From assembly GCF_013408795.1 (NCBI RefSeq), contig NZ_JACCCC010000001.1, positions 2,914,001 through 2,978,000 of the forward strand: 64,000 nucleotides of DNA, in the 5' to 3' direction. The notes beneath the pieces are model-generated. The model was not told where the DNA came from and ran no database searches. It was given only the letters and a program-made list of their open reading frames with translations. A program made the position numbers and the translations under genes. Shown here piece by piece: positions 54,922 through 63,684 of this stretch (its first letter is position 1; each line of letters starts with the position of its first letter). The DNA is from Spinactinospora alkalitolerans (lineage in GTDB: Bacteria; Actinomycetota; Actinomycetes; Streptosporangiales; Streptosporangiaceae).

Positions 54922-55820
54922 GCGCCACCCCCCGCGTCCTCGTCCCCGGTGGGCGCGCCGAGGCATCGGGCGATCGCGTTGTGCAGGCGCGTGCGGATGC
55001 GCTCCGCCTCGTCCCCGGCGCCGGCGAAGACGTCGAAGCTGCGGACGAGGCGGATCTCGCCGATCGGGCGCCAGTGGAGTCCCAGCTCCTCGGCCTGCTT
55101 GGGCGGGGCCAGCAGGAAGTCGGCCGAGCCGAGGACCTCCGCCGCGGCGGAGGTGAGAGCGGTCGCGACGGCGACCTGCGCGGGCTGGAGGCCGACGGCG
55201 TCGCGGATCCGCATCATGCGGTCGCGGATGTGCGGGACGTCGTCCTCGGGCTGGATCCAGATGCGGCGCCTGCGCGGCGACCGGTCGCCGCGGTTGACCC
55301 GGAGGGTTTCGACGTAGACGGTGCCGGCGCGGGGTGCGGCCGCGCTCGCCAGCCCGAGCGGCACCGACCATTGGCCTTCGCCGGGCGGCACCTCGACGAT
55401 GGCGGCGCGGACCTGCTGGAAGCGCAGGAGCTCTGCCCGCTCGGCCGGCGGGGCGGGATGGAAGTCGAGGTGGACGCCCTGCCGGCGCGCTTCGGCGTCG
55501 AGGTGCGCAAGATCGCGGGTGGAGCAGATGTCGGGCACGGCGATGCGGACCGGCGTGAGCTTGGCCTGCTCCGCGTCGTGCTCCATGGCGTCGGCCAGTT
55601 GGACGAGGCGTTTGGCCGAGGCCAGCATGTCGCGGCCGAACGGGGTGAGCGTCGCCCGCCGCGTCGACCGGTCGAACAGCCGCCCGCCCAGGTGCTTCTC
55701 CAGGGCCGCGATGCGGCGGCTGGCGACCGGCTGGGGCATGCGCGCGGCCGCGGCACCGAGGGTGAAGCTGCCTCTCTCACTCACGTTCACGAAGGCTCTG
55801 CACGCACCGACGATGTCCAC
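54918..55820 (-). CDS. blaA: LysR-family activator of beta-lactamase (BlaA-like)
   Basis: A 300-residue LysR regulator: N-terminal winged helix ('SFTLGAAAARMPQPVASRRI'), linker helix, and a substrate-binding-like effector domain. It diverges from the beta-lactamase gene (starts 226 bp apart) and overlaps the cytoplasmic BlaB-like gene, the arrangement of blaA/blaB/blaL in Streptomyces cacaoi. A T-N11-A palindrome, ATGCCGTTTCGGCAT, lies 12 bp before its start, a normal LysR autoregulation and activation site. Inducer is probably a beta-lactam signal relayed through BlaB. Confidence 0.85.
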   Translation of the reverse strand: MDIVGACRAFVNVSERGSFTLGAAAARMPQPVASRRIAALEKHLGGRLFDRSTRRATLTPFGRDMLASAKRLVQLADAMEHDAEQAKLTPVRIAVPDICSTRDLAHLDAEARRQGVHLDFHPAPPAERAELLRFQQVRAAIVEVPPGEGQWSVPLGLASAAAPRAGTVYVETLRVNRGDRSPRRRRIWIQPEDDVPHIRDRMMRIRDAVGLQPAQVAVATALTSAAAEVLGSADFLLAPPKQAEELGLHWRPIGEIRLVRSFDVFAGAGDEAERIRTRLHNAIARCLGAPTGDEDAGGGA

Positions 55821-55831
55821 GCCGAAAGATT

Positions 55832-55846
55832 ATGCCGTTTCGGCAT
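55832..55846. promoter_or_regulatory. LysR (BlaA) operator
   Basis: ATGCCGTTTCGGCAT is a perfect dyad with a 3-bp centre and contains T-N11-A, in the divergent blaA/blaL spacer. Confidence 0.65.
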
Positions 55847-56045
55847 GGGACTGCGCATTTTTGTCTTCGACAGCATCGGGGGCCGCCGCAAGACTGCTCC
55901 ACAGGGCTCCCGACGACGGTGCCCGTGGTCGTGCAGCGGGCCGCCCTGAAGCGGTTGCCGCGGGCGGCCCGGGCATTCCTCGCGGGATCGGAAGAATCCC
56001 CGCGCGAACGACGCGCGCGAACACCAAGGACAGGAAGACCAGACC

Positions 56046-56963
56046 ATGCCAATTCAGCTCACCCGACGCGCCGGGTTCGCCAGCGCGGCCGCGCTGGCGC
56101 TCGTGCCGCTCGCAGGCTGCGCCTCGGGCGGCGACCCGTCCGCCTCCGCCTCCGCAACGGCGACGCCCACGGACACGCCGGCAGCGTATGAGCAGGAGTT
56201 CGAGCGGCTCGAAACCGACTTCGACGCCCGGCTCGGTGTCTACGCGCTGGACACCGGCACCGACGAGACCGTCGCCTACCGCGCCGAAGAGCGGTTCGCC
56301 TACGCCTCCACGCACAAGGCGTTCTCGGTCGGTGCCCTACTTCGGCAGAACTCGATCGATGAGCTCGAAGAGGTCGTCACCTACACCGAGGAAGACCTGA
56401 CCGGCTACTCCCCCATCACCGAACAGCACGTCGACACCGGCATGACGCTGCGGGAGATCAGCGACGCCGCCGTCCGCTACAGCGACAACACGGCGGCGAA
56501 CCTGCTCTTCGAGGAACTCGGCGGGCCGAGCGGTCTCGACGCCGCCCTGGAGGAGATCGGCGACGACGTGACCCACGTGGACCGGATCGAGCCCGAGCTG
56601 AGCGAGTGGAAGCCGGGAGACATCCGCGACACCAGCACGCCGCAGGCCATGGCCACCAGCCTCCAGGCGTACACCCTGGGTGACGCACTGCCCGAGGAGA
56701 AGAGCGCGATCCTTGTCGACCTGCTGAAGCGGAACATCACCGGAGACGAACTGATCCGCGCAGGGGTCCCCGACGGCTGGGAGGTCGGCGACAAGACGGG
56801 CAACGCCAACTACGGAACGCGCAATGACATCGCCGTCGTCTGGCCTCCCGACGACGACCCCATCGTCCTCGCGATCATGTCCAGCCGCGACGCCGAGGAC
56901 GCCGAGCACGACAACGCGCTCATCGCCGAGTCCGCCGAGGTCGTCATCGAGGCCCTGGCCTAG
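56046..56963 (+). CDS. blaL: Class A beta-lactamase
   Basis: A 305-residue exported serine beta-lactamase that hydrolyses penicillins outside the membrane. The signal sequence 'RRAGFASAAALALVPLAGCA' begins R-R and has a lipobox-like L-A-G-C, so Tat export and lipid anchoring are both possible. Catalytic motifs: S-x-x-K in 'YASTHKAFSVGALL', S-D-N in 'RYSDNTAANLLFEELGG', E166 in 'RIEPELSEWKPGD' (E-x2-L-S instead of E-x2-L-N), K-T-G in 'VGDKTGNANYGTRNDIAV'. It is divergent from and probably activated by blaA, with blaB. Confidence 0.95.
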   Translation: MPIQLTRRAGFASAAALALVPLAGCASGGDPSASASATATPTDTPAAYEQEFERLETDFDARLGVYALDTGTDETVAYRAEERFAYASTHKAFSVGALLRQNSIDELEEVVTYTEEDLTGYSPITEQHVDTGMTLREISDAAVRYSDNTAANLLFEELGGPSGLDAALEEIGDDVTHVDRIEPELSEWKPGDIRDTSTPQAMATSLQAYTLGDALPEEKSAILVDLLKRNITGDELIRAGVPDGWEVGDKTGNANYGTRNDIAVVWPPDDDPIVLAIMSSRDAEDAEHDNALIAESAEVVIEALA

Positions 56964-56985
56964 ACCGGTGACGGGAACCGGAGTC

Positions 56986-57041
56986 GTGGCCGCACTTCTC
57001 CGTGCACCACTGATGACGCGGGAAGGCTGCCGTCAGCGCGC
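56986..57041 (+). repeat. Dispersed repeat, copy B
   Basis: Partner of 1600-1657 (minus). Shares the 19-nt core AAGGCTGCCGTCAGCGCGC and flanking CACCAC and ATGACG. It begins 22 nt after the beta-lactamase stop. Confidence 0.55.
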
Positions 57042-57147
57042 CGGCGACGGCCTCACCGGGCCGACAGGGGTACAGCAGGGCCTGTGAACGACACCCGGCT
57101 TCTCCCCGTCGATGATCTAGTGTGCCGAGTCATCGATTCGATCGCGT

Positions 57148-57475
57148 TCACGGGGCGAGGCCGGCGTCGTGTGCGAGTAGGGCGATCCGGGTCCGGTTGT
57201 CGAGGGCGAGCTTGGTGAGGATGCTGGAGACGCGGGCCTTGACCGTGGCCACGTTCATGAACGGCTCGGCGGCGATCTCGGCGTTGGCCCGATCCCCGGC
57301 CACGGCGAGGACCACCTCGTTCTCGCGCGGGCTGGGGGCGGCCAGCGCTTCGCGGGCCCGCTGGTAGGCGCCGGCCTGGGCGGCCGCGCGGTCCATGAGC
57401 CGGCGGGTGATCCTGGGGGACGGGATCGGTCCTCCCGCGGCGACCTGACGGACCGCGTGGACGATCTGCACGGCC
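57148..57475 (-). pseudogene. LuxR/NarL response regulator, C-terminal fragment
   Basis: This frame ends with a degraded LuxR helix-turn-helix: 'SPRENEVVLAVAGDRANAEI' and 'NVATVKARVSSILTKLALDN', preceded by the receiver-domain end 'IVHAVRQVAAGGPIPSPRIT'. Phosphoacceptor Asp and most of the receiver are missing. It abuts a methyltransferase scrap at about 57475. Confidence 0.65.
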
Positions 57476-57583
57476 GTGCGCGGCGGCGTCCTCGTCGAGG
57501 TCGATCCCGAAACCGGTGGCGGTGGGCTCGGTCGCCAATGCGCGCAGCAGCAGTTCGGCCCAGCCGCAGTCGAGGTCGGCCAC
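57473..57583 (-). pseudogene. SAM-methyltransferase motif I fragment
   Basis: 'VADLDCGWAELLLRALATEP' and 'TATGFGIDLDEDAAAHG' match motif I and II of class I methyltransferases (V-A-D-L-G-C-G-W ... G-V-D-L-D), with the key first Gly changed to Asp. Only about 37 residues remain, between the response-regulator relic and the tetR gene. Confidence 0.6.
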
Positions 57584-57601
57584 CCGGCGCCCGCCGAGGG
57601 G

Positions 57602-58270
57602 TCACGCGTGGGCGTCGTGGATCGGCGGGTTGCCCGCGACCTGGCGGCTGTGTTCGAGGAGTGCGGGGTAGTCGGCGGCGATTCCGCGCAGCAGCGCTTC
57701 GACGGCGTGCTCGACCTCGGCTTCGCTGGTCGAGGCGTGGCCGAACAGGGCGCGGTAGTGCACCAGCGACCCGAGCATGTCCAGGACCAGGGTGCGGTCG
57801 ATGTCGCCGCGGAGGTCCCCGCGGGCCACGGCGCGTTCGAGCATCTGCGCCACGGCGGCGCGCGGAGGGTCGAACAGCGTGGACATGAACGCGTCGCGCA
57901 GCTCCGGGTGCGGGGCGCAGTCGGCCAGGAGCGACGCGAGCACGTCCGGTCGGATCCGGCGGAACTCCACGATGAAGACGTTGATGCCCTCGTTGAGGTC
58001 GCAGATGGTGCATCCGGTGTCGGGCGCGCGCAGGTCGCCGAGGCGGGTGGCGAGCGCGGCGAGCACCAGCCGCTGGCGGTTGGGCCAGCGGCGGTAGATC
58101 GCCGGCTTGGTGGTGTCGGCGCGGCGCGCCACCGCTTCGAGCGTGAGCTGCCCGTAGCCCGAGTCGTCGAGCACGCTGAGCGTCGCCCCGAGCACGGCCG
58201 CGTCGATCTGCGGGTCGCGGGGGCGGCCGCTGCGCGGCGACGAGGGGGCGGACTCGGCAGGTGATCGCAC
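57602..58270 (-). CDS. TetR-family repressor of the adjacent MFS pump
   Basis: A 222-residue TetR regulator: helix-turn-helix at about 25-70 ('LTLEAVARRADTTKPAIYRR', 'WPNRQRLVLAALATRLGDL') and an all-helical C-terminal domain ('HPELRDAFMSTLFDPPRAAV', 'LGSLVHYRALFGHASTSE') of the TetR_C_11 type. It diverges from a drug-efflux MFS gene with a 20-bp palindrome in between. Start GTG 58270: TAGAAT lies 6 nt upstream on the minus strand, indicating a leaderless transcript. Confidence 0.87.
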   Translation of the reverse strand: MRSPAESAPSSPRSGRPRDPQIDAAVLGATLSVLDDSGYGQLTLEAVARRADTTKPAIYRRWPNRQRLVLAALATRLGDLRAPDTGCTICDLNEGINVFIVEFRRIRPDVLASLLADCAPHPELRDAFMSTLFDPPRAAVAQMLERAVARGDLRGDIDRTLVLDMLGSLVHYRALFGHASTSEAEVEHAVEALLRGIAADYPALLEHSRQVAGNPPIHDAHA

Positions 58271-58290
58271 CGTTTCATTCTAGCACATGC

Positions 58291-58310
58291 ATTACGATCC
58301 GATCCGTAAT
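58291..58310. promoter_or_regulatory. TetR operator in the tetR/MFS spacer
   Basis: ATTACG-N8-CGTAAT spans 58291-58310, 21 bp from the tetR start and 88 bp from the MFS start. Position and dyad size fit the binding site of the divergent TetR repressor. Confidence 0.7.
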
Positions 58311-58397
58311 ATAAAGGGAGCAGGCAACGGATCACGCCTCGAGACCGGCCCCCGCTGCCGCGGGCGACCGGATCACAACGGACGGAAAGGGCTCCTC

Positions 58398-59943
58398 ATG
58401 TCGTCGGATGTCACCGCCCCCGCCCCCCACCTGCGGGCCGGGCCGCGGGAGTGGACGGGACTGGCCGTGCTCACCCTGCCCCTCCTCGTGCTGGCGCTGG
58501 ATGTCAGCGTGCTGTTCCTCGCGGCCCCGCACCTGGGCGCGGACCTGCGGCCGAGCAGCACGGAGCTGCTGTGGATCATGGACGTCTACGGGTTCCTGAT
58601 CGCGGGCTTCCTGGTCACGATGGGAACGCTCGGTGACCGGATCGGCCGCCGCAGGCTGCTGATGATCGGGGCGGTCGGGTTCGCGCTGGCCTCGCTGCTG
58701 GCCGCCTACTCGACGACGCCGGCGATGCTCATCGCGGCCCGCGCGGTGCTCGGCATCACCGGGGCGACGCTGATGCCCTCCACGCTGGCCCTGATCAGCA
58801 ACATGTTCAAAGACCCCCGGCAGCGCGGCGTGGCCATCGCGATCTGGATGACCACTTTCTCGGCCGGTGTCGCGGTGGGTCCGACCGTCGGCGGCGTCCT
58901 GCTGGCGAACTTCTGGTGGGGCTCGGTGTTCCTGCCGGCGGTACCGGTCATGGCGCTGCTGGTGATCGCGGCGCCGGTGCTGCTGCCCGAGTACCGCGCC
59001 CCCGGCGCGGGCAGGCTGGACCTGACCAGTGCGGCGCTGTCGCTGGCCACGATCCTGCCGATCGTCTACGGCCTCAAGGAGTTCGCCGAAGGCGGCGTGC
59101 ACTGGGTTCCGAGCACGGCGGTCGTGGCCGGGGCGGCCGTCGGTGCGGTGTTCGTGCGCAGGCAGCGCAGGCTCGCCGACCCGCTGATCGACGTGCGGCT
59201 GTTCGGCGACCGCACGTTCAGCACCGTGCTGGTCCTGCTGCTGCTCGGCATCATGGCCGTCAACGGGGTCTTCTTCCTGTACCCGCAGTTCCTGCAGCTG
59301 GTCCATGGACTGTCGCCCCTGCAGGCGGGCCTTTGGGTGATCCCGCTCGCGCTGGCGTCGATCATCGGGTCGGTGCTGGCCCCGTTCGCCGCGCGCCGCG
59401 TGCGCCCGGCCCACGTCATCGCGGGCGGCGCGGTGGTCTCGGTCGTCGGCTTCCTGCTGACCATCCAGGTGCAGAGTGCCGCCGGGCTCGCCCTCCTGGT
59501 GGGCGCGTGCGTCGTCGCCGTCTTCGGCCTCAGCCCGACGACCGTGCTGACCACGGACATGGTCGTGGGCTCCGTGCCGCCCGAGAAGGCCGGATCAGCC
59601 GCGGCCATGTCGGAGACCAGCGGCGAGCTCGGCATCGGGTTGGGCGTCGCCGTCATGGGCAGCATCGCCGCGGCGGTGTACCGCGCCGAGATGGCGGGCT
59701 CCGTCCCGGCCGATGTCCCGCCCGAGGCGGCCGAGGCCGGACGTGACGGTATCAACGGGGCCGTGGCGGCGGCGGAGCAACTGCCCCCCCGCGCTCGGCG
59801 ACGCGCTGCTGGAGCCCGCGCGCGAGGCCTTCACCAGCGGCTTCAACACCGTCGGCGCCGTCGGCGCCGCCCTGCTGGCCGGGCTCGCCATCGTCGCCGC
59901 ACTGCTGCTGCGCCATCTCCCCCCGACCGGCAAGGCCGACTGA
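58398..59943 (+). CDS. DHA2-type MFS drug-efflux transporter (frameshifted near the end)
   Basis: A 14-helix MFS exporter of the EmrB/QacA group, about 514 residues after correction. Motif A reads 'LVTMGTLGDRIGRRRLLMIG', motif C 'TFSAGVAVGPTVGGVLLANF', and motif D1 at helix 1 'LVLALDVSVLFLAAPHLGAD'. The frame shifts within a run of seven C (59784-59790): with six C the protein continues 'LPPALGDALLEPAREAFTSG' to a proper end at 59943. One extra C is a common sequencing error, but a true frameshift would remove helix 14. Drug or antiseptic export controlled by the divergent TetR is likely. Confidence 0.85.
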
Positions 59944-59988
59944 CCGCTCCCTTCGCGACTCGGCCGACTTCACAGGCCGGGGTCCACC

Positions 59989-60547
59989 ATGGACCCCTCC
60001 GATTCCCCGGCGGCATGAGCGGGACAGGTCGATCCGCCGGGAGCGCGACCGCGCCGGCCTGTCCCTGACCGAGCTGGCCAGGCGGGCGGGCATCGCCAAG
60101 TCCACGCTGTCCCAACTGGAATCGGGGACCGGCAACCCGAGCGTGGAGACCCTGTGGGCGCTGGGCGCCGCACTCGGCGTGCCGTTCAGCCGGCTGGTCG
60201 ACCCGCCCCGGCCGAACGTGCGGGTGATCCGCGTCGGCGAAGGGTCGGCCACCCACTCCGAGCAGGCCAACTACGCGGCCACGCTGCTGGCCTCCTGCCC
60301 GCCCAACGCCCGGCGCGACCTCTACCGGATCGGCGCGCAGCCGGGCGAGCCCCGGACCTCCGAACCGCACATGCCCGGCACGACGGAGCACGTGGTGCTC
60401 GGCACCGGCCGGGCGCTGGCCGGACCGGCCGAGGAGCCGGTCGAACTCGGCCCGGGCGACTACGTCACCTACCCCGGCGACAGGCCGCACGTCTTCGAGG
60501 CCCTCGAACCGGACACCACCGCGGTGATCGTCATGGAGCACATCTGA
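59989..60547 (+). CDS. XRE-family regulator with cupin domain (N-terminal frameshift)
   Basis: About 185 residues: HTH 'LSLTELARRAGIAKSTLSQL' and a cupin C-terminus ('EPVELGPGDYVTYPGDRPHV', 'ALEPDTTAVIVMEHI'). ATG 59989 opens 'MDPSDSPAA' and meets TGA at 60016 before the HTH frame begins; deleting one G in the GGCGG run near 60012 joins them. No start codon with a ribosome site is visible inside the HTH frame, so an indel is the best explanation. It follows the MFS gene by 45 nt and may be co-transcribed. Confidence 0.72.
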
Positions 60548-60697
60548 GGCCGAGGTCCCGTGCGCCGCGGCCGGGATCCGGTGCCGGGTCTTCTCCGGTC
60601 GCTTCCACCTTTTTGGGCGTGCCGGTCGAGTTCCTGGCCGGCGCCCGGGCGGCCGCCGAGCTCGGCGACGAGGCGGGGGCGACCGGGGGCGGGGCTC
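60548..60697. other. Short gene-free segment before the FBP relic
   Basis: GC-rich sequence after the XRE-cupin stop with no recognisable coding or structural feature; the FBP relic and tetR promoter follow. Confidence 0.35.
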
Positions 60698-60829
60698 TCA
60701 CCGGCCGAGACGGTCCAGGTCACCCCGGGGCCGGTCGGCCGGGTCGCGCGGGACGGACGGGCGCTCCAACCGGCCCTCGGGGCGGTTCACGAACGCGGTG
60801 CGGATCTCCCGCTCGGTCGGCGACTCCAC
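60698..60829 (-). pseudogene. FBP-domain protein, N-terminal fragment
   Basis: GTG 60829 opens 43 codons, 'ESPTEREIRTAFVNRPEGRL' and 'LERPSVPRDPADRPRGDLDR', clearly the start of actinobacterial FBP (elongation-factor-G-binding-like, treble-clef) proteins (E-P-L-T-E-R-E-I-R-A-S-F-V-N-C...). A stop after 43 codons removes the zinc-finger part, and the usual Cys after F-V-N is Arg. Confidence 0.6.
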
Positions 60830-60842
60830 AAAAGACAGTCCA

Positions 60843-60888
60843 ATTCGCCTAAACATATTAGGCAGATGTATAGTCGATTTCGGCGAAT
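60843..60888 (+). promoter_or_regulatory. Promoter and nested operators of the tetR/GDSL genes
   Basis: GCCTAAACATATTAGGC (60847-60863) is a palindrome with a 5-bp centre; ATTCGCC (60843-60849) and GGCGAAT (60882-60888) form an outer inverted repeat. TATAGT (60869-60874) fits a -10 box between them. The TetR protein encoded 12 bp downstream probably binds here. Confidence 0.65.
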
Positions 60889-60900
60889 AGGAGGAAGGGT

Positions 60901-61470
60901 ATGGCGCATGCAGGGCTGACCACGGAACGCCTCGTCCGGGCGGGAGCGGAGCTGGCCGACGAGGTCGGCTTCGACCAGGTGACCGTCTCGGCGTTGGCCA
61001 GGCGGTTCGACGTCAAGGTCGCGAGCCTGTACTCGCATCTGAAGAACTCCCAGGACCTCAAGACCGGAATCGCCCTGCTCGCTCTGGAGGAACTCGCCGA
61101 TCGCGCCGCCGACGCCCTGGCCGGCCGGGCCGGCAAGGACGCCCTGACCGCCCTCGCGAACGTCTACCGCGACTATGCCCGCGAGCATCCCGGCCGCTAC
61201 GCCGCAGCCCAGCTCAGGCTGGACCCGGAGACGGCGGCCGCCAGCGCCGGCGCCAGGCACGCCCGGATGACACGGGCGATCCTGCGCGGCTACGACCTGG
61301 CGGAACCGGACCAGACCCACGCGGTCCGTCTGCTGGGCAGCGTCTTCCACGGCTACGTGACCCTGGAGATGGGGGGAGGGTTCAGCCACAGCGCCCCCGA
61401 CACCCAGGAGACCTGGTCACGGTCCCTGGACGCCCTCGACGCCCTGCTGCGGAACTGGCCCGCGCCCTGA
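60901..61470 (+). CDS. TetR-family regulator with WHG domain
   Basis: A 189-residue regulator: HTH at about 25-55 ('VTVSALARRFDVKVASLYSH', 'LKNSQDLKTGIALLAL') and a TetR C-terminal WHG-type domain ('HAVRLLGSVFHGYVTLEMGG' with the F-H-G core). AGGAGGAAGGGT lies before ATG 60901. It is followed after 86 nt by a GDSL hydrolase gene that it may control along with itself. The nested palindromes in its promoter support autoregulation. Confidence 0.87.
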   Translation: MAHAGLTTERLVRAGAELADEVGFDQVTVSALARRFDVKVASLYSHLKNSQDLKTGIALLALEELADRAADALAGRAGKDALTALANVYRDYAREHPGRYAAAQLRLDPETAAASAGARHARMTRAILRGYDLAEPDQTHAVRLLGSVFHGYVTLEMGGGFSHSAPDTQETWSRSLDALDALLRNWPAP

Positions 61471-61556
61471 CCGCGGATCCCGCCCACCGCAGGTGGTCGG
61501 CCAGGCGCCGGAGCAACGAATCAGAGCAATCCGGAAATCTCGATCAACAGGTTGAC

Positions 61557-62744
61557 ATGATGCACACCCGGTACGACTGGACCACCACGCCCATCACCCT
61601 GGACCTTTTGCGCGGCGCCCTCGACCTGGAGCACACCGAGCACGGCGTGCTGCCGCACCGACTGCCCGCCCGGGCCCGTGCCCAGTGCGCCGACCCGCAG
61701 TTGGCCATGGCGGAGTCCCAGCCCTCCGGGGTACGGCTGGTCTTCCGCACCCGGGCCACCGCCGTCGAGCTCGACGCGCTGCCCACCAAGCGCGCCTACG
61801 TGGGCGCCCCGCCCCGCCCGGACGGCGTTTACGACCTGCTCATCGACGGCCGCCTTGCCGACCAGACCGCCGTGACCGGCGGCAACACCCTGACCATCGA
61901 CATGGCCGCCGGCACCGCCGAGAACCGGCCCGGCCCGGTCGGCACCCTCCGCTTCACCGGCCTGCCCGACCGCGTCAAGGACGTCGAGATCTGGCTGCCG
62001 CACAACGAGACCACCGAACTCGTCGCCCTGCGCACCGACGCCCGCATCGAACCCGTGCCGGACCGGGGCCGCAGGGTGTGGCTGCACCACGGCAGCTCGA
62101 TCAGCCACGGCTCCGACGCCGCGAGCCCCACCACCACCTGGCCCGCACTCGCCGCCTCCCTCGGCGGCGTGGAACTGATCAACCTGGGCCTGGGCGGCAG
62201 CGCCCTGCTCGACCCGTTCACCGCCCGCGCCATGCGGGACACCCCCGCCGACCTGATCAGCATCAAGATCGGCGTCAACCTGGTCAACACCGACCTGATG
62301 CGCCTGCGTGCCTTCACCTCCGCGGTGCACGGTTTCCTCGACACCGTCCGCGAAGGCCACCCCACCGCACCGCTGCTGGTCGCCTCGCCCATCCTGTGCC
62401 CCATCCACGAGGACACCCCCGGTCCCAGCGCCCCGGACTTCAGCGACCTCAGCGCGGGACGGCTCCGGTTCCGGGCCACGGGCGATCCGGCGGAACGCGC
62501 GAGCGGGAGACTGACCCTGGGCGTCATCCGAGACGAGCTGGCCCGGATCGTGGCGCAGCGGGCGGACGAGGACCCGAACCTGCACTACCTCGACGGCCGC
62601 GACCTCTACGGTGCGGCGGACTCCGCCGAGCTGCCGCTGCCCGACCGGCTCCACCCGGACGCCGCCACCCACCGCCGCATCGGCGAACGCTTCGCCAAGC
62701 TCGCTTTCGGCAACGGCGGCCCGTTCTCCGCGGAGAGCGCCTGA
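61557..62744 (+). CDS. SGNH/GDSL-family hydrolase
   Basis: A 395-residue esterase-like protein. Residues about 1-160 form a beta-sandwich lead domain ('GVRLVFRTRATAVELDALPT', 'GTLRFTGLPDRVKDVEIWLP'); the SGNH domain follows with block I 'WLHHGSSISHGSDAASP' (nucleophile Ser in G-S-S-I), block II Gly in 'LINLGLGGSALLDPF', block III in 'ISIKIGVNLVNTD' (G-x-N), and block V 'LPDRLHPDAATHRRIGERF' (D-x2-H). No signal peptide, so it acts inside the cell. It could deacylate a sugar or xenobiotic ester. Probably one transcript with the upstream tetR. Confidence 0.87.
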   Translation: MMHTRYDWTTTPITLDLLRGALDLEHTEHGVLPHRLPARARAQCADPQLAMAESQPSGVRLVFRTRATAVELDALPTKRAYVGAPPRPDGVYDLLIDGRLADQTAVTGGNTLTIDMAAGTAENRPGPVGTLRFTGLPDRVKDVEIWLPHNETTELVALRTDARIEPVPDRGRRVWLHHGSSISHGSDAASPTTTWPALAASLGGVELINLGLGGSALLDPFTARAMRDTPADLISIKIGVNLVNTDLMRLRAFTSAVHGFLDTVREGHPTAPLLVASPILCPIHEDTPGPSAPDFSDLSAGRLRFRATGDPAERASGRLTLGVIRDELARIVAQRADEDPNLHYLDGRDLYGAADSAELPLPDRLHPDAATHRRIGERFAKLAFGNGGPFSAESA

Positions 62745-62904
62745 GACGCCCCCGGCCCGTCCGCCCCGCATGTCCGTGCTGTTCGGGATGGTGCATCGCC
62801 GGTCGGCGCAGCGCCTCGATGGCCGTGACGGTCACCGGTTCCCGGAGGTCATCCTCACGTCGACGCCCCGCCTGGAGTGTCACCGACCTCCTGGCCGAGT
62901 ACGT

Positions 62905-63483
62905 TTAGCCGCCCACGCCAGGCGGCCCGTCGAGCACCCTGGGAACGTACTCGAGCAGCTGGAGCCGGCCGTCGAACGTGCGGCTGTCGACCAGGTCGAG
63001 GGCGATGTCGGGATACCCGTCGAAGATGCGATCCCTCCCGGTGGCGCCGGTGATGACCGGGAAGACGATCACACGGAAGCGGTCCACCACGCCGGCTTCG
63101 AGCAGCGACCGGCACAGGCTGAGGCTGCCAACGGTGCGCAGGGGCCGCGAGTCGCGCCGCTTCATGTCCTGCACGGTTTCGACGGGGTCCCCGTTGACCA
63201 ACTCGGTGTTGGCCCACGAAAGCGGTGTCTGCAAGGTGGAGGAGAACACCACCTTGGGCATCGCGGTCAATGCGGCGAGGCCGGGATCGTCGGGCATCTC
63301 GGCGGCGAATCCGGACATCAGCCGGTACGTCGTCGCACCGAAGAGGGCGGTGTGCTCGTGTTCGGCTCCCTCCTTGAGCCAGGCGAGGTACTCGGGCCCC
63401 TCCATGCCCCAGTAGCCGGGCCAGCCGTCCGCGGCCCCGTAACCGTCGAGTGAGATGATGAAGTCCACCATGAGGCTCGACAT
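62905..63483 (-). CDS. Dihydrofolate-reductase-family protein (RibD C-terminal type)
   Basis: A 192-residue NADPH-dependent reductase-like protein of the RibD_C/DHFR-like superfamily. It opens 'MVDFIISLDGYGAADGWPGY' and holds 'HTALFGATTYRLMSGFAAEM', 'PKVVFSSTLQTPLSWANTEL' and 'LRTVGSLSLCRSLLEAGVVD', 'RFRVIVFPVITGATGRDRIF'. These stand-alone actinobacterial proteins are not housekeeping RibD or FolA and their substrate is unknown. AAAGGAAAGTCCG precedes ATG 63483. Confidence 0.88.
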   Translation of the reverse strand: MSSLMVDFIISLDGYGAADGWPGYWGMEGPEYLAWLKEGAEHEHTALFGATTYRLMSGFAAEMPDDPGLAALTAMPKVVFSSTLQTPLSWANTELVNGDPVETVQDMKRRDSRPLRTVGSLSLCRSLLEAGVVDRFRVIVFPVITGATGRDRIFDGYPDIALDLVDSRTFDGRLQLLEYVPRVLDGPPGVGG

Positions 63484-63684
63484 CGGACTTTCCTTTCTTC
63501 CGCGGGTGTGCCGTGCCAGTGGTGACTGGCGGAGAGACGGAAACTCATCGCCTCGGGCGGTCCAGGCGACCAAACGGTCGCTGACGGCGGCCTTCCCGGG
63601 TCCCCGGGGATGAACGGGGAGCCGGAACCACGGCCCCATCGGCGATCTACCATGCGCTGACGACCGACTTGCGGGAGGGCATCC

